A stretch of DNA of 37,224 nucleotides from a virus: IMG/VR virus record IMGVR_UViG_3300030117_003687, positions 1 through 37,224 of that record. One strand, given 5' to 3'. Position numbers and translations under genes: made by a program. The notes beneath the pieces are model-generated. The model was not told the origin of the DNA and did no database searches. It saw nothing but the letters and a program-made list of their open reading frames with translations. Position 1 is the stretch's first letter, and the number at the start of each line of letters is the position of its first letter. Below, piece after piece: positions 26,936-36,637 of the stretch.

Positions 26936-28838
26936 AAATGATAAAAGCACGGTCAACTTTTTTGAACGTCTGGAAATGGATTACTTGGAGCCTGATTGGA
27001 ACATACCAAGTGAGTACCCAGACTTAACACAATACAAACAGATAGCCGTTGATCTTGAAACAAGAGACCCAAACATTACAACGCTTGGTCCAGGCTGGGT
27101 AAGAAACGATGGCTACATTGTTGGTGTTGCTGTAGCCGCCGGGGATTATCAAGGGTACTTCCCCATACGACATGAGAACGGACACAACTTAGATCCAAAG
27201 ATTACAATGAAATGGCTGAAGGCACAGATGGAAACACCGCATATAAAAAAGATTATGCACAATGCAACCTATGATGCCGGGTGGCTTCGGGCTGAAGGGA
27301 TCGAGGTTCAAGGACAGATAATCGATACCATGATTGCCGCCCCTGTTGTAAACGAGAACCGTTTTTCTTACAGCCTTAATAATGTGTCTCGTGATTACAT
27401 TGATATGCGTAAGGACGAGAAGATGCTTCGGGCAGCTGCAAAGGACTGGGGCATAGATCCAAAGGCCGAGATGTGGAGACTGCCCCCCAAGTATGTTGGT
27501 GCTTATGCCGAGCAAGATGCAGTCATGACTTTACGGTTGTGGGAGCGGATGAAGATTGAGCTCGATACACAGGATCTCTGGTCTATCTTTAATCTTGAGA
27601 CTTCCTTAATTCCTTTGATGCTGGACATGAGAACAAACGGTGTAAGAGTTGATCTCGATAAGGCTGATAGAGTTAAGAAGGGGCTACAAAAAAAGACTAA
27701 GGAGTTGAAAGCATTTATAAAAGATAAATCCAGTGTGGACGTAGACCCCTGGGCAAGTGCTTCCGTTAGAAAAATGTTTGAGGCTTTGAACTTAAAGTAT
27801 CCAAAGACAGAGGCTGGCTCACCATCTTTTACAAAACAATATCTTAATGCTCACCCACATGAAGTGTGCCAAGCGTTGGTTAAGCTAAGAGAGTTTGATA
27901 AGGCAGATGGTACGTTTATAGAAACAATCCTTCGTCACAATCACAAAGGTAGAATACATACAGAATTTCACCAGCTTCGTTCTGATGATGGGGGCACAGT
28001 AACAGGTAGGTTTTCTTCTTCTAATCCTAACTTGCAACAAATCCCGGCTCGTGATCCTGAAATAAAGAAGATGATCCGTGGTTTGTTTATACCAGAGGAG
28101 GGAGAGAAGTGGGGGTCCTTTGATTACTCAAGTCAAGAACCGAGGCTCTTGGTTCACTTTGCTGCCAGCCTACCTAAAAGCGTGGCTGGTCGTCATGATA
28201 TGATCGATGAGATTGTAGAAGAGTACCACAAGGGAGACGTTGACTTGCACCAGATGGTGGCAGACTTTGCAGGTATAAGTAGAAAAGAAGCGAAGACCGT
28301 GAACCTTGGTATTATGTATGGCATGGGTAAAGCTAAACTTGCGAATCAGTTGTCGATTGCACCGGACGATGCAAAAGAATTACTTGATACCCATCGTACA
28401 AAAGTTCCCTTTGTTAAAGGACTGGCAGATGTGGCGAGTTCCCAGGCACAGGAACACGGAGTTATACGCACGTTACTTGGGCGTAAGTGTAGGTTTCATT
28501 TATGGGAACCAAGGACCTACGAATACAACAAACCCTTACCTTTGGAACAAGCACAGAAGGAGCATGGCATGAGTTTAAGAAGGGCGTTTACTTACAAGGC
28601 TTTAAACAAACTTATACAAGGGTCTGCCGCAGATCAAACAAAGAAAGCCATGAAGGATTGTTACGACGAGGGTCTTGTTCCTATGCTCACGGTTCATGAT
28701 GAATTGTGTTTCTCTGTAAAAAATAAAGAACAGGCATCTCGAATAACAGAGTTGATGGAGAATGGACTTAATGATATTCTAAAGGTCCCTTCTAAAGTTG
28801 ATGAGGAGCTCGGAGATAATTGGGGAGAAGTAGGATAG
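26922..28838 (+). CDS. polA: family A DNA polymerase with 3'-5' exonuclease
   Basis: 638 aa from the ATG at 26922 (GGAGG 6 bp upstream). Exonuclease motifs: VDLETRD (D44, E46), HNATYDAGWL, YAEQDAVMT. Polymerase motifs: A FDYSSQEPR (D401), B RKEAKTVNLGIMYG, C TVHDELCF (H592-D593-E594). No 5'-3' exonuclease, as usual for phages. In motif B the residue equivalent to E. coli Phe762 is Leu462, a substitution known from marine virioplankton polymerases and thought to lower speed and raise fidelity. It replicates the phage genome with the primase and helicases encoded upstream. Confidence 0.96.
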   Translation: MARNRNDKSTVNFFERLEMDYLEPDWNIPSEYPDLTQYKQIAVDLETRDPNITTLGPGWVRNDGYIVGVAVAAGDYQGYFPIRHENGHNLDPKITMKWLKAQMETPHIKKIMHNATYDAGWLRAEGIEVQGQIIDTMIAAPVVNENRFSYSLNNVSRDYIDMRKDEKMLRAAAKDWGIDPKAEMWRLPPKYVGAYAEQDAVMTLRLWERMKIELDTQDLWSIFNLETSLIPLMLDMRTNGVRVDLDKADRVKKGLQKKTKELKAFIKDKSSVDVDPWASASVRKMFEALNLKYPKTEAGSPSFTKQYLNAHPHEVCQALVKLREFDKADGTFIETILRHNHKGRIHTEFHQLRSDDGGTVTGRFSSSNPNLQQIPARDPEIKKMIRGLFIPEEGEKWGSFDYSSQEPRLLVHFAASLPKSVAGRHDMIDEIVEEYHKGDVDLHQMVADFAGISRKEAKTVNLGIMYGMGKAKLANQLSIAPDDAKELLDTHRTKVPFVKGLADVASSQAQEHGVIRTLLGRKCRFHLWEPRTYEYNKPLPLEQAQKEHGMSLRRAFTYKALNKLIQGSAADQTKKAMKDCYDEGLVPMLTVHDELCFSVKNKEQASRITELMENGLNDILKVPSKVDEELGDNWGEVG

Positions 28839-29095
28839 TGTTAAAAGCAGATGGATTTGACGATGCTGTTATAGGCATTGGAAGTAGATGTGGCAGTGAA
28901 GATGTTATTGTTTACGATGCAGAGAAGTGCATAGAGATCCTTGTTAGAGATCATGACATGGACCCTGATGAGGCTTTAGATTATTTTTCGTTTAATACTC
29001 TAGGATCTTACGTTGGAAAACTTACTCCTGTTTTCGTATGGCAAAGATCTATGAAAGAGATTGACGACGAGCAATCTCTTGAGTCGCTAAATTAG
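28838..29095 (+). CDS. small conserved phage protein, last of replication operon
   Basis: 85 aa from a GTG at 28838 that overlaps the polymerase stop. The opening VLKADGFDDAVIGIGSRCGS, VYDAEKCIEILVRDHDMDPD and EALDYFSFNTLGSYVGKLTP follow a pattern seen in small phage proteins (DGFDxAxIGI, YDxxKCIExL, EAxExFxFN, G-x-x-TPVF). Function not established. Its 3' end runs 47 bp into the convergent 1377-aa virion gene. Confidence 0.7.
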   Translation: MLKADGFDDAVIGIGSRCGSEDVIVYDAEKCIEILVRDHDMDPDEALDYFSFNTLGSYVGKLTPVFVWQRSMKEIDDEQSLESLN

Positions 29096-32000
29096 ATCCA
29101 GCCAAGGACTGAGGATCAATGTTACTTTGAGGTGTTGTAAACTGTGGCCTAACTCCTGGCGTGGTGGTTGCAGCAGCGGCTGGAGGTACAATGTTTTGTA
29201 TGTTCTCTACCAAGCTACTCAAAGCACCAGCCGCACCAGGTGATTGTGTCCGGGTAGGTGTAGAGCTTACATCTTCGTAACTTAAATTCTTAAACGTGTT
29301 TGACATTTCGTTTATAATTGATGTTGGAAATATATCATAAGTGCCAGCTTGTTTCATCTTTCTTATGTTATCATCTGTAATGCTAAACGGTGTAAACTTT
29401 CCTTTAAATATTTCTTTTACGTCCCCGGTTAACATAGCGTTTTGTTTTAATATTTTTTTTATTTCAAGCTCCGATAAACCTAACGTTTTTAAATCTTGTA
29501 TCGCTTGATAAAACTTTTTATCGTTTGCAAACTTTCTTTCATTTCCATATTGATACCCTTCAACAAAAGTATTTGCGTTTGCATTTTCATCATCAGTGTA
29601 CCTGTTAAACAATCTTCGAGAATCTCTTTGTGCTCGTTGATGTTCTCGTCCTTTAAATTGTGCACCTTTTTTAATATCAAATTCTCTCGAACTAAATCCC
29701 GTAAGTCGAAACAATTCTCCATCTGCAAAAAACTTTTCTTGTGTTCCACCAATAGATCTCTCTCTTCCAAATTTATCTGTGTTACTTACAACTCCAAAAG
29801 AACCAAGACCTGCTCGAGCAAAACGACTAAGTTGAAGTTCACCTCCACTGACTTCAAGAGGTATTAAGTTTGGAAGAATGGTGTCAAGAACATGAAGGTG
29901 AGCTTTCGCCATTTTATTAAATCTTGTGTCCTGTGGATTAAATATCTCTGCTCCTGTTTGAGTTCGACCTTCTCTTGCGGTTACATCTAACAACGCCTCT
30001 GCAACCATAGATTGACTAAGGAAAGGTTCAGCAAGTTCTCTTGTGCTTTGAAACATAATGTTTCCCATTATATCAGGAACAGATTGATTTAATGTAGCAC
30101 CTGTTTCTATAGCATTAAGAGCAGCGTAACCCATTCGAGAAACTGTGTCATAGGGGTTTGACAAACTAAAATTTATGTAACTTAAATTACCGTCCTTGGC
30201 TATGGATAAAGGAATAAGAAGTGAGTTCTTTTCCCACGTTGCACCAAAGGATCTCTGGTATGCTTTCATTTGATCTCGGTCAACTCCACTAACACTATAC
30301 GCAAAGGTAGAGAGAGCTCCTGGAAGAACAGCTGTTGTTCCAATAAAAGAAATAAGTCTTTTACGACCTTCGTCTTGAACCTCTTTGATTGGAGATCTAA
30401 TGTCCTCTAATGCTTGTTTTATAATGTGAGAACTCGTTCTCCATATTTCATAAGGAAAAGTTATAAAGTTACCAACCGGAACTTTTCTAGCTGCTCTGAG
30501 AACATCAGGGGCTTTATTGTAATTAGGCACAGTATCCCTAACAATTTGAGCAGCACGATCTTTAATTAACTCATCTATAATTTCGGGCTTTAAATTTGTA
30601 ACTCTGCCATCGTCTATACGACCTCCATTTTTTGCCCATTTTTGATATGCTTCCAAGGACATATCCGTGCCGTTTTTAGTAAGATGAAAAAACTTTTGTT
30701 CATCTGTTGCAGCCCGTAAAGAATTAGTTAACCTTTGTTTTTCAAATTCATAAGAATGTAGCTTCCAAACATCATCAGACCCTTGATATGCTTTTTCCAT
30801 AAATTTAAAAAGTTTACCACCACCTTGAGCAAGTTTACTTTTTTCAAGTAAAGTTCCAAGTTTCTCTCCGGCAAAAGGTATGTCTTGTACAAGAGCAGCA
30901 CCCCCTGTTTTAGCAGGTTTAAAGTCTGCACCTATTCCTACCCCTTGACTAATAAGATCTTGTATTTCTCTAAGCTCTGCTTGTGTTCCTAACACCCCAC
31001 GACTTTGAGCTTCTTGAAGATAATCTAAAAGTTTTTCATCAGTGAAGTTTCCTCTAATATTTTGACGCACAGCATCTATAGAGTCTGCAAGACTACCCCC
31101 CATACCAGAACCAATGTTACCATTAGCAACAGCAAACAAAGAAGCTGTAGTAAAATTTCTTATTTGTGTTATTGGAGATAGAACTGTTTTAGAATATTGA
31201 GACGCACCCTTTGCTCTTAAAAATGCCCCATATAATCGAGATACTCCAGCCGAAACAACATTGTCTTCGTTTAAAACACTCCTTGTTAGGTTAGAGTAAA
31301 TTGCTTCTGGAACAATATAACCGTGCAATGCTCCCCATCCAGACTGATCTATAGGTTCGTCAGCAGCCACATCGTCCCCTCGATCTATATGACTTTTGCC
31401 ATTCTTTGAACCAAGCTGAACATAGTTTCCAGAATCTACAAGAGATTTTATTTGATCTTCACTAAACCGTTCTGGGTTCATAAAGTACTTTCCGATTGTT
31501 TCTGGATTGGCATCAGCAAGTTCTCTTGTTACACCAAAGTAATCATCAATAGCTTTAAACTCAGATAAGTCTGCAATCGTTCCAAGGTATGCCTCTCTTG
31601 GATCGTCTACCTCTCCAAGTAGTTGTCTAATCGCAGGGGGAATATTTTCACGATCTATAAACATACCCGTGTTAAGCCTGTCCACAGCGACACGACCTCC
31701 TTTGTGTTTTCTATTTTTTAAATTTTTATATTTATTTAAAGTAAGTTTTCTAGCTTCAGCTGCTGCCTCGTCTGAAACATCCCCTGCAAAACGAATTTCA
31801 TTATCTACCTCAACAAGTCCTAAGTCTTTCATCTTTTGATCAGAAAGATAGTTGCCTCCAGGTATGTCTGGATTGCCTCTTGCCTTCGTAAACATTTGAG
31901 CAGCAAATCTTTTACCTTCTTTTGTTTTAAAAAAAGTATCCACTACTTTTTCTGTCGCTTCATCAGGAACATAATTAGCGTTTTCAAGAGCTCTATATCT

Positions 32001-33182
32001 TCTACGAACATAAGTATTGAGGTTAGCTGTTATAGTTTCTTCTAATTGTTTTTTCCCTGTTTTTGTGTTTGTAAAATCATTATACTTTAAAAAATGACTA
32101 TTTAAAATATTATCACTTAATTTATCAATATGATTCCTCATATCATTTGCGTCTTTTCTTAACTTAGGATTTATGTCTTTTAGTTTAGATCTTTTAAAAA
32201 TTTCTTTTGTTATGCCTTTATCGAGCTCGTCTTTCGTAGGAGCTGATGTAAGATAATCCATAATTTTATTTAATTCTTGTACACGACGGTTTTTTAAAGG
32301 CTCCCCAGATAAATTATTAAAAGCAGATGATAAATTTTTATCAAACTTATTGAGTAAGTTTTCAGCTACCATTACATCATTTTGAACAATGCCCGAAGTC
32401 ATAAGTCTTTTATTTGATATGGCTTCAGGTAAAAAAGATCTGTATCTAAAACCAGCCAAAACATCTGCAAAAAGTTTTTGTCCTTTTGTTAATTCTCTGT
32501 CTGTACCTTGTCCAAAAATTCTGTCTTGTTCTAACTGTTTTAATTTTTCTTGTATCTTAGTAGAGCCAACAGCACCTTTTGCCCCAACAACAGCACCCGT
32601 AAGAACACCACCAACAACTCCTGCTTCTGCTCCTATTTTAAGTTTGTTTTTTATTCTTCGTAAGGCTTCTGCACGTCCGTCTAATCCAATGGTTTGATCC
32701 GAAGCTGTGGGTCCACCACCAAAAAAATCACCTATTGTTGTCATGCCATCTGTAGAAACAGCAGCGTCTACCCCGGCGGCAGCACCGAGTTCCTTTGCAT
32801 AATACCCAAACTTTTCAGCTGCTGTAAAATCTTTTAAATCTTCAGATAAACCTTTAGCTTTTCGTGCCGCTTTGGTAGCAGCTCCAACAGTTCTTGCCGC
32901 AGCTACCCCGGGAACTACAAATTGAGTTAAGACTTCTGCACCCTTACCAGCAAAACCCACAGGGTCTATGCCTAAACTTTCTCTTAACTCTTCAGCTGCG
33001 TCTGTTATAGCTGAAGAATAGTTTGATCCAGCAATGAGGTCCACGGCTGAAGCACCAAGTTCCCCGATCCCTTGTCCTATGCCAATAACACCAGAGGCAA
33101 CGCCTTCTGCAAGCTCTATAGGTAACCCTTCGCTCTTTGACTTACCTGTTCTTATAGGTCTTCCAAATTTATCAAAAGCCAT
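29049..33182 (-). CDS. giant internal virion (ejection) protein
   Basis: 1377 aa, last gene of the right-hand late operon; GAGGAGTAAAG supports the start at 33182. The N-terminal 250 residues contain Gly/Ala zipper-like hydrophobic stretches (GVASGVIGIGQGIGELGASA, VVPGVAAARTVGAA, VGGVLTGAVVGAKGAVG). A long mostly helical charged body follows with VRRRYRALENANYVP and VGNFITFPYEIWRTSS, and the tail is Pro/Ala-rich. Size, membrane-insertion-type segments and position resemble the internal core/ejection proteins of short-tailed phages and N4-like relatives. No enzymatic motif was found. Confidence 0.7.
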   Translation of the reverse strand: MAFDKFGRPIRTGKSKSEGLPIELAEGVASGVIGIGQGIGELGASAVDLIAGSNYSSAITDAAEELRESLGIDPVGFAGKGAEVLTQFVVPGVAAARTVGAATKAARKAKGLSEDLKDFTAAEKFGYYAKELGAAAGVDAAVSTDGMTTIGDFFGGGPTASDQTIGLDGRAEALRRIKNKLKIGAEAGVVGGVLTGAVVGAKGAVGSTKIQEKLKQLEQDRIFGQGTDRELTKGQKLFADVLAGFRYRSFLPEAISNKRLMTSGIVQNDVMVAENLLNKFDKNLSSAFNNLSGEPLKNRRVQELNKIMDYLTSAPTKDELDKGITKEIFKRSKLKDINPKLRKDANDMRNHIDKLSDNILNSHFLKYNDFTNTKTGKKQLEETITANLNTYVRRRYRALENANYVPDEATEKVVDTFFKTKEGKRFAAQMFTKARGNPDIPGGNYLSDQKMKDLGLVEVDNEIRFAGDVSDEAAAEARKLTLNKYKNLKNRKHKGGRVAVDRLNTGMFIDRENIPPAIRQLLGEVDDPREAYLGTIADLSEFKAIDDYFGVTRELADANPETIGKYFMNPERFSEDQIKSLVDSGNYVQLGSKNGKSHIDRGDDVAADEPIDQSGWGALHGYIVPEAIYSNLTRSVLNEDNVVSAGVSRLYGAFLRAKGASQYSKTVLSPITQIRNFTTASLFAVANGNIGSGMGGSLADSIDAVRQNIRGNFTDEKLLDYLQEAQSRGVLGTQAELREIQDLISQGVGIGADFKPAKTGGAALVQDIPFAGEKLGTLLEKSKLAQGGGKLFKFMEKAYQGSDDVWKLHSYEFEKQRLTNSLRAATDEQKFFHLTKNGTDMSLEAYQKWAKNGGRIDDGRVTNLKPEIIDELIKDRAAQIVRDTVPNYNKAPDVLRAARKVPVGNFITFPYEIWRTSSHIIKQALEDIRSPIKEVQDEGRKRLISFIGTTAVLPGALSTFAYSVSGVDRDQMKAYQRSFGATWEKNSLLIPLSIAKDGNLSYINFSLSNPYDTVSRMGYAALNAIETGATLNQSVPDIMGNIMFQSTRELAEPFLSQSMVAEALLDVTAREGRTQTGAEIFNPQDTRFNKMAKAHLHVLDTILPNLIPLEVSGGELQLSRFARAGLGSFGVVSNTDKFGRERSIGGTQEKFFADGELFRLTGFSSREFDIKKGAQFKGREHQRAQRDSRRLFNRYTDDENANANTFVEGYQYGNERKFANDKKFYQAIQDLKTLGLSELEIKKILKQNAMLTGDVKEIFKGKFTPFSITDDNIRKMKQAGTYDIFPTSIINEMSNTFKNLSYEDVSSTPTRTQSPGAAGALSSLVENIQNIVPPAAAATTTPGVRPQFTTPQSNIDPQSLAGSNLATQEIARRQSLS

Positions 33183-33194
33183 CTTTACTCCTCA

Positions 33195-34406
33195 CTAAGG
33201 TTTCTTGAGAAGTTTACCTGAATTTTTGTCTCTAAAAACAGTCCCAGAAGTCAACTCATCATATTCTTCTTTAGTGCCTATAATTTTAACAGAACCACCA
33301 AGCCTATCTTCTGTAATGTCTATTGCTCTCCTAGACAAAGGAGCTATTCTAGAAGCTACTTCTTGTGCCGCTTCATCTGCTTGTTCGGGAGACATTCTTT
33401 CTCCAGTATCAGGATCTACCTTACTTATGTTTTCTGCAAAAAGAGCAGCATACGCAGCGTCATACGTTTTATCTGCCTCTTTAGTTACCTCGTCTTGCTT
33501 GTCCATTGCATAAAGAGAACTTTCCGCATACGCCCGAGAAGGAAAAGGACTTTTACTAGCAGCTTCTGCAAACCCTTGCCTCATCTGAAACCTTAAAGCC
33601 TCTTTCTCTTGAGGAGATAAACCCTTATCAACCGTTACCTCCTCTAGTCCTTCAGGTATTCCTTCATCCTCAAACAAACTTCCTATTGCTTTATCGCCAT
33701 AATACAACCCAGCTCCTGTTAAAATAGGGTTTCTTCTCATTGCTCTTAAAGTTTTACCCACAGGTCCTGTGGGTTTGCCACCACCAACTTTTCCTCTTAA
33801 AGCATCAATACCTCTTCCGACAGTAGCCCCTGCAAGACGATCTACTTTACTTATAGCTTTTTCAAAACCTGCTGGACCTTTTCCCCCGATACCTGATCTA
33901 GGTCTTCCTTGTAAAGAACGTGCAATACGAGGGAGATATTGTAATCCTCGTTGAACTAATGCTCCAGCAAAATAGTTACTTGGATAAGCATTCATAATGC
34001 CACCTGTTGCCGCCATTCGCACAGGCATGTTCATTTGAGGGGGCTGTCCCATCTGAGGTCGTTGCCCCATCTGAGGCTGCATTCTCATTTGAGGGGGCTG
34101 TCCCATTTGAGGAGGCTGTCCCATTTGAGGAGGCTGTCCCATCTGGGGTTGCATTCTCATCTGAGGCTGCATTCTCATTTGAGGAGGAGACATTGGTTTA
34201 CCAGGAGGTATAATAGGTTGAAAGGGAACAGGGTTCATCATTCCCTGACCCGTCATCTTTTCAACAGTAGCACTTGGAGCACCACCCATAACAGCGTTCA
34301 TAAGTTCTTCAGAAGATCCCATAATGCCACCCATTTTTTTAAGGGCGTTTCTTGCTTCTTGGTTTTTCTTTCTAAATAAACTTCTGTTATTAACATCTGT
34401 TGCCAT
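33195..34406 (-). CDS. virion-associated protein with Pro-Gln-Met repeats
   Basis: 403 aa. The ATG at 34406 (MATDVNNRSL) follows the upstream stop by 1 base, with GGAG upstream; an earlier frame start at 34418 is less likely. Residues about 70-125 are low-complexity PQMGQP/PQMRMQ hexapeptides from an 18-bp DNA repeat. Then come hydrophobic MAATGGIMNAYPSNYFAGAL, a Gly/Arg-rich part, and an acidic helical C-terminus (EVASRIAPLSRRAIDITEDR). It lies between other virion genes and is probably an internal or tail-associated structural protein. Catalytic motifs are not seen. Confidence 0.65.
   Translation of the reverse strand: MATDVNNRSLFRKKNQEARNALKKMGGIMGSSEELMNAVMGGAPSATVEKMTGQGMMNPVPFQPIIPPGKPMSPPQMRMQPQMRMQPQMGQPPQMGQPPQMGQPPQMRMQPQMGQRPQMGQPPQMNMPVRMAATGGIMNAYPSNYFAGALVQRGLQYLPRIARSLQGRPRSGIGGKGPAGFEKAISKVDRLAGATVGRGIDALRGKVGGGKPTGPVGKTLRAMRRNPILTGAGLYYGDKAIGSLFEDEGIPEGLEEVTVDKGLSPQEKEALRFQMRQGFAEAASKSPFPSRAYAESSLYAMDKQDEVTKEADKTYDAAYAALFAENISKVDPDTGERMSPEQADEAAQEVASRIAPLSRRAIDITEDRLGGSVKIIGTKEEYDELTSGTVFRDKNSGKLLKKP
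34041..34184. repeat. 18-bp coding minisatellite, eight units
   Basis: Eight contiguous 18-bp units on the plus strand, such as AGGCTGTCCCATTTGAGG, with two unit classes (GGCTGTCCCAT... and CTGCATTCTCAT...) interspersed. They encode PQM(G/R)-containing hexapeptides on the minus strand. In-frame unit length means gain or loss of a unit would not disrupt the gene. Confidence 0.88.
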
Positions 34407-34407
34407 G

Positions 34408-35544
34408 TTACACTCCACTCACGTTTCTAAGACCACCCAGTCCACCAAGTTGTTGTTGTGCTGAATATCCTGCAACATTTCCTAAGAAAGAAGATACAGG
34501 ATTAGGTCTTGGTATACTAGACATTGTCATTGTTTGTGCCGTGGAAGGAACGCCCCTAAATATATCAGACATATATGAAAAACGTTGAAAGGGTTCATAT
34601 GCTTCTTCTATGGCCCCAGCCCTCTGCACATCATATTCTGCTTGTCTCTGTGCTTGCTCTAAGGAACCAACATTAAACAAGGCATTAATATCTCGTTGTG
34701 CCGCAGATTGTGCTGCTTCCCCAAGAGCACCTTGCTTCACACCAAGCCCTGCAATACCCTGACCCAAAGAACCAAACAATTGTGATGCTGTTTGTCCTCT
34801 GTTCATTTGGTTTTCAAACGCAGATTGTGCTTGCTGTTGAGCACCTGTGTAAGCCTGTGATCGTAGCTGTGCACCCACTCGTGCTTTTCTATCGTCTATG
34901 TTTCTTTGTAACTCTTGCTCTGTAACCGCTTGTCGAGATCCACCAAAGGCTCCGGAACGAACAGCTTGAGCTCGATCACCAATTCCTGCTATATCCCCGG
35001 CTCTTTGAATGTCTGCTTGTGTTGTATCAATTACTTCCTCTACAAACGGATCATAAAACTCTTTATATGAAGTGGGATCATATGCCCCTGTTGTACTGTC
35101 TAAAGTAGTCCCAGCCTTTCTATAAGATTCAAGACCCTCGCCCAAGGTACTGGCAGCTTGTTCCATCATAGGTTGATATAAACCTATACCACCTCCAACT
35201 CTTTCTCCGGTTTCAGGGTCAACAGTTCCTGTCATTAATTCTATGGCTCTTTGTTGAGCCGGAGTAAACTGCATAATGTCAGGTCGAGGAACACCGCCTT
35301 GAACTTGTTGTATCGGTTCACCATATTGATCGTATCTTACATTACCTTCCTGATCTAACTCATAAACAGGATTACCTTCTTCGTCTGTTACAGGAACACC
35401 GTATAACGGAGACGTGGCAGCAATGCCTGTAGGTTGACCTGTCTCAGGATCAACTTGATAAACATTTGCTAGAAGGTCTTTAAGAAATCGTTCTTGATAG
35501 TCAGGAAGATATTGACCACTTAACTGTACATACTGTTCAGCCAT
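34408..35544 (-). CDS. virion structural protein with GAFGGSRQ motif
   Basis: 378 aa. An N-terminal YLPDYQERFLKDLLANVYQ is followed by TPAQQRAIELMTG, a PFVEEVIDTTQADIQRAGDI helix, VRSGAFGGSRQAVTEQELQR, a Gln/Ala-rich helical stretch with YTGAQQQAQSAFENQ, and a C-terminal PFQRFSYMSDIFRGVPS. I recall the SGAFGGSRQ block from internal virion proteins of environmental podo-like phages. A packaged, mostly helical protein is likely, but the exact location is unproven. TAATG junction with the upstream gene. Confidence 0.7.
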   Translation of the reverse strand: MAEQYVQLSGQYLPDYQERFLKDLLANVYQVDPETGQPTGIAATSPLYGVPVTDEEGNPVYELDQEGNVRYDQYGEPIQQVQGGVPRPDIMQFTPAQQRAIELMTGTVDPETGERVGGGIGLYQPMMEQAASTLGEGLESYRKAGTTLDSTTGAYDPTSYKEFYDPFVEEVIDTTQADIQRAGDIAGIGDRAQAVRSGAFGGSRQAVTEQELQRNIDDRKARVGAQLRSQAYTGAQQQAQSAFENQMNRGQTASQLFGSLGQGIAGLGVKQGALGEAAQSAAQRDINALFNVGSLEQAQRQAEYDVQRAGAIEEAYEPFQRFSYMSDIFRGVPSTAQTMTMSSIPRPNPVSSFLGNVAGYSAQQQLGGLGGLRNVSGV

Positions 35545-36263
35545 TATGCTCTCCCCTCAAATTGATTCATCATCTTATACATTTTAGCAGCACCAGCAGC
35601 ACGGTTACCGTTGCCAGCACCTTTGACAGCATCTGCTGTCATAACAAACTCACCGTCCGAGAGCCGAGCTTCTTGAACCGGTCTACCATTTTGATAAATC
35701 ATAGATTTAATGGAATCACTGGTTCCTGTTCCAGGGCCCTCAATCATACCTCCCATGTTTGCAAATCTCATGTCAGGTGCCGGAGTTCCTCTATAATCAG
35801 GAAGTCTTTCTCCTGTTTCCATCTGTCGTCTTTGTAAAGGTGTTGTAACTTTTGGAGGATTTTTATCTGCAAGAACTCTTAACATAGATAATCCTTCGGG
35901 GGTGTTCAACCCTGCTATATTTAAAAGATTAGTTATACCACCACCACCTTGTAAAACTCCACGAGCCGGAGTTCCTGTTCCAGCTGCACCAGGAATGCCG
36001 CCTGATTGTGGTTGTCCCGAGGACACCATTGGTCCAGGACGTGAAGAAGAAGTAGTGCCACTGTTCAAGAGGTTAGCTGCAAGTAAAGCGTTGCCTCCAA
36101 ACTGAGCCGTTGTAAGAGTGCCTATTCCCGCTTGAAGCATTTTTTCAAAGTCACCACCAGAAGAAATGCCTTCTCCTAAAGCAGCACCTATGGCAGCACC
36201 ACCTGGGCCACCCACAGACATTCCAACCAGAGTGCCTAATGTCTTTAGTAAATCAATGCCCAT
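35544..36263 (-). CDS. virion protein with SDGEFVMTADAVKGAGNG domain
   Basis: 239 aa. An N-terminal Gly/Ala-rich hydrophobic segment (GMSVGGPGGAAIGAALGEGI) could insert in a membrane. Residues about 165-239 carry MIEGPGTGTSDSIKSMI, ARLSDGEFVMTADAVKGAGN and a short basic helix ending NQFEGRA. This C-terminal block recurs in phage internal and tail-associated proteins. A MHEGGVVHTHG-containing stretch in the 1715-aa protein may be a distant relative. AGGAGATCTAAAAGC gives the start. Co-transcribed with other virion genes. Confidence 0.7.
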   Translation of the reverse strand: MGIDLLKTLGTLVGMSVGGPGGAAIGAALGEGISSGGDFEKMLQAGIGTLTTAQFGGNALLAANLLNSGTTSSSRPGPMVSSGQPQSGGIPGAAGTGTPARGVLQGGGGITNLLNIAGLNTPEGLSMLRVLADKNPPKVTTPLQRRQMETGERLPDYRGTPAPDMRFANMGGMIEGPGTGTSDSIKSMIYQNGRPVQEARLSDGEFVMTADAVKGAGNGNRAAGAAKMYKMMNQFEGRA

Positions 36264-36325
36264 TGCTTTTAGATCTCCTGTATTTATCGCATAGTATCAA
36301 AATTATTTTCTCTTTACTAGTACCA

Positions 36326-36637
36326 TTATGTTGTTATCGTCACACTTCCCACCGCACCTGTAGCAGAGTTTCCTCTTGTATGAGATCTATCTGCCGTTAC
36401 AATCTTTAAATTTCCCATCAATCCAGATTGATCTCTATATTCAAACACTGCTCCCACCTCTAGTCCAAGATCATCTGTCTGTAAATTAGTTAATGTTAAC
36501 TCTGTGTTCCTGCCTTCCCCTGGATTTTGCATTTGTGTTAAATAAATAGAAAAAGCTCGTACAACCTCTGCCATATACTCTCGGCTGTATTCCTCCGGTG
36601 GCACAGGAAAGAATGGTAGATTTAAGTTTCTTGACAT
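36326..36637 (-). CDS. small virion/tail protein, 103 aa
   Basis: MSRNLNLPFFPVPPEEYSRE and a helix YMAEVVRAFSIYLTQMQNPG are followed by Thr/Gly-rich beta strands (NTELTLTNLQTDDLGLEVGA, NLKIVTADRSHTRG). Helix-then-beta organisation is common in small tail or head-tail adaptor proteins. Start overlaps the stop of the upstream tail gene (TAATG). A 62-bp gap follows before the next gene. Family not identified. Confidence 0.62.
   Translation of the reverse strand: MSRNLNLPFFPVPPEEYSREYMAEVVRAFSIYLTQMQNPGEGRNTELTLTNLQTDDLGLEVGAVFEYRDQSGLMGNLKIVTADRSHTRGNSATGAVGSVTITT

Noticed and set aside
29496-29867. Plus-strand 123-aa hydrophobic/basic ORF
   Set aside because: It lies wholly within the 1377-aa virion gene on the opposite strand and has typical shadow composition (Ser/Phe/Cys/Lys-rich).
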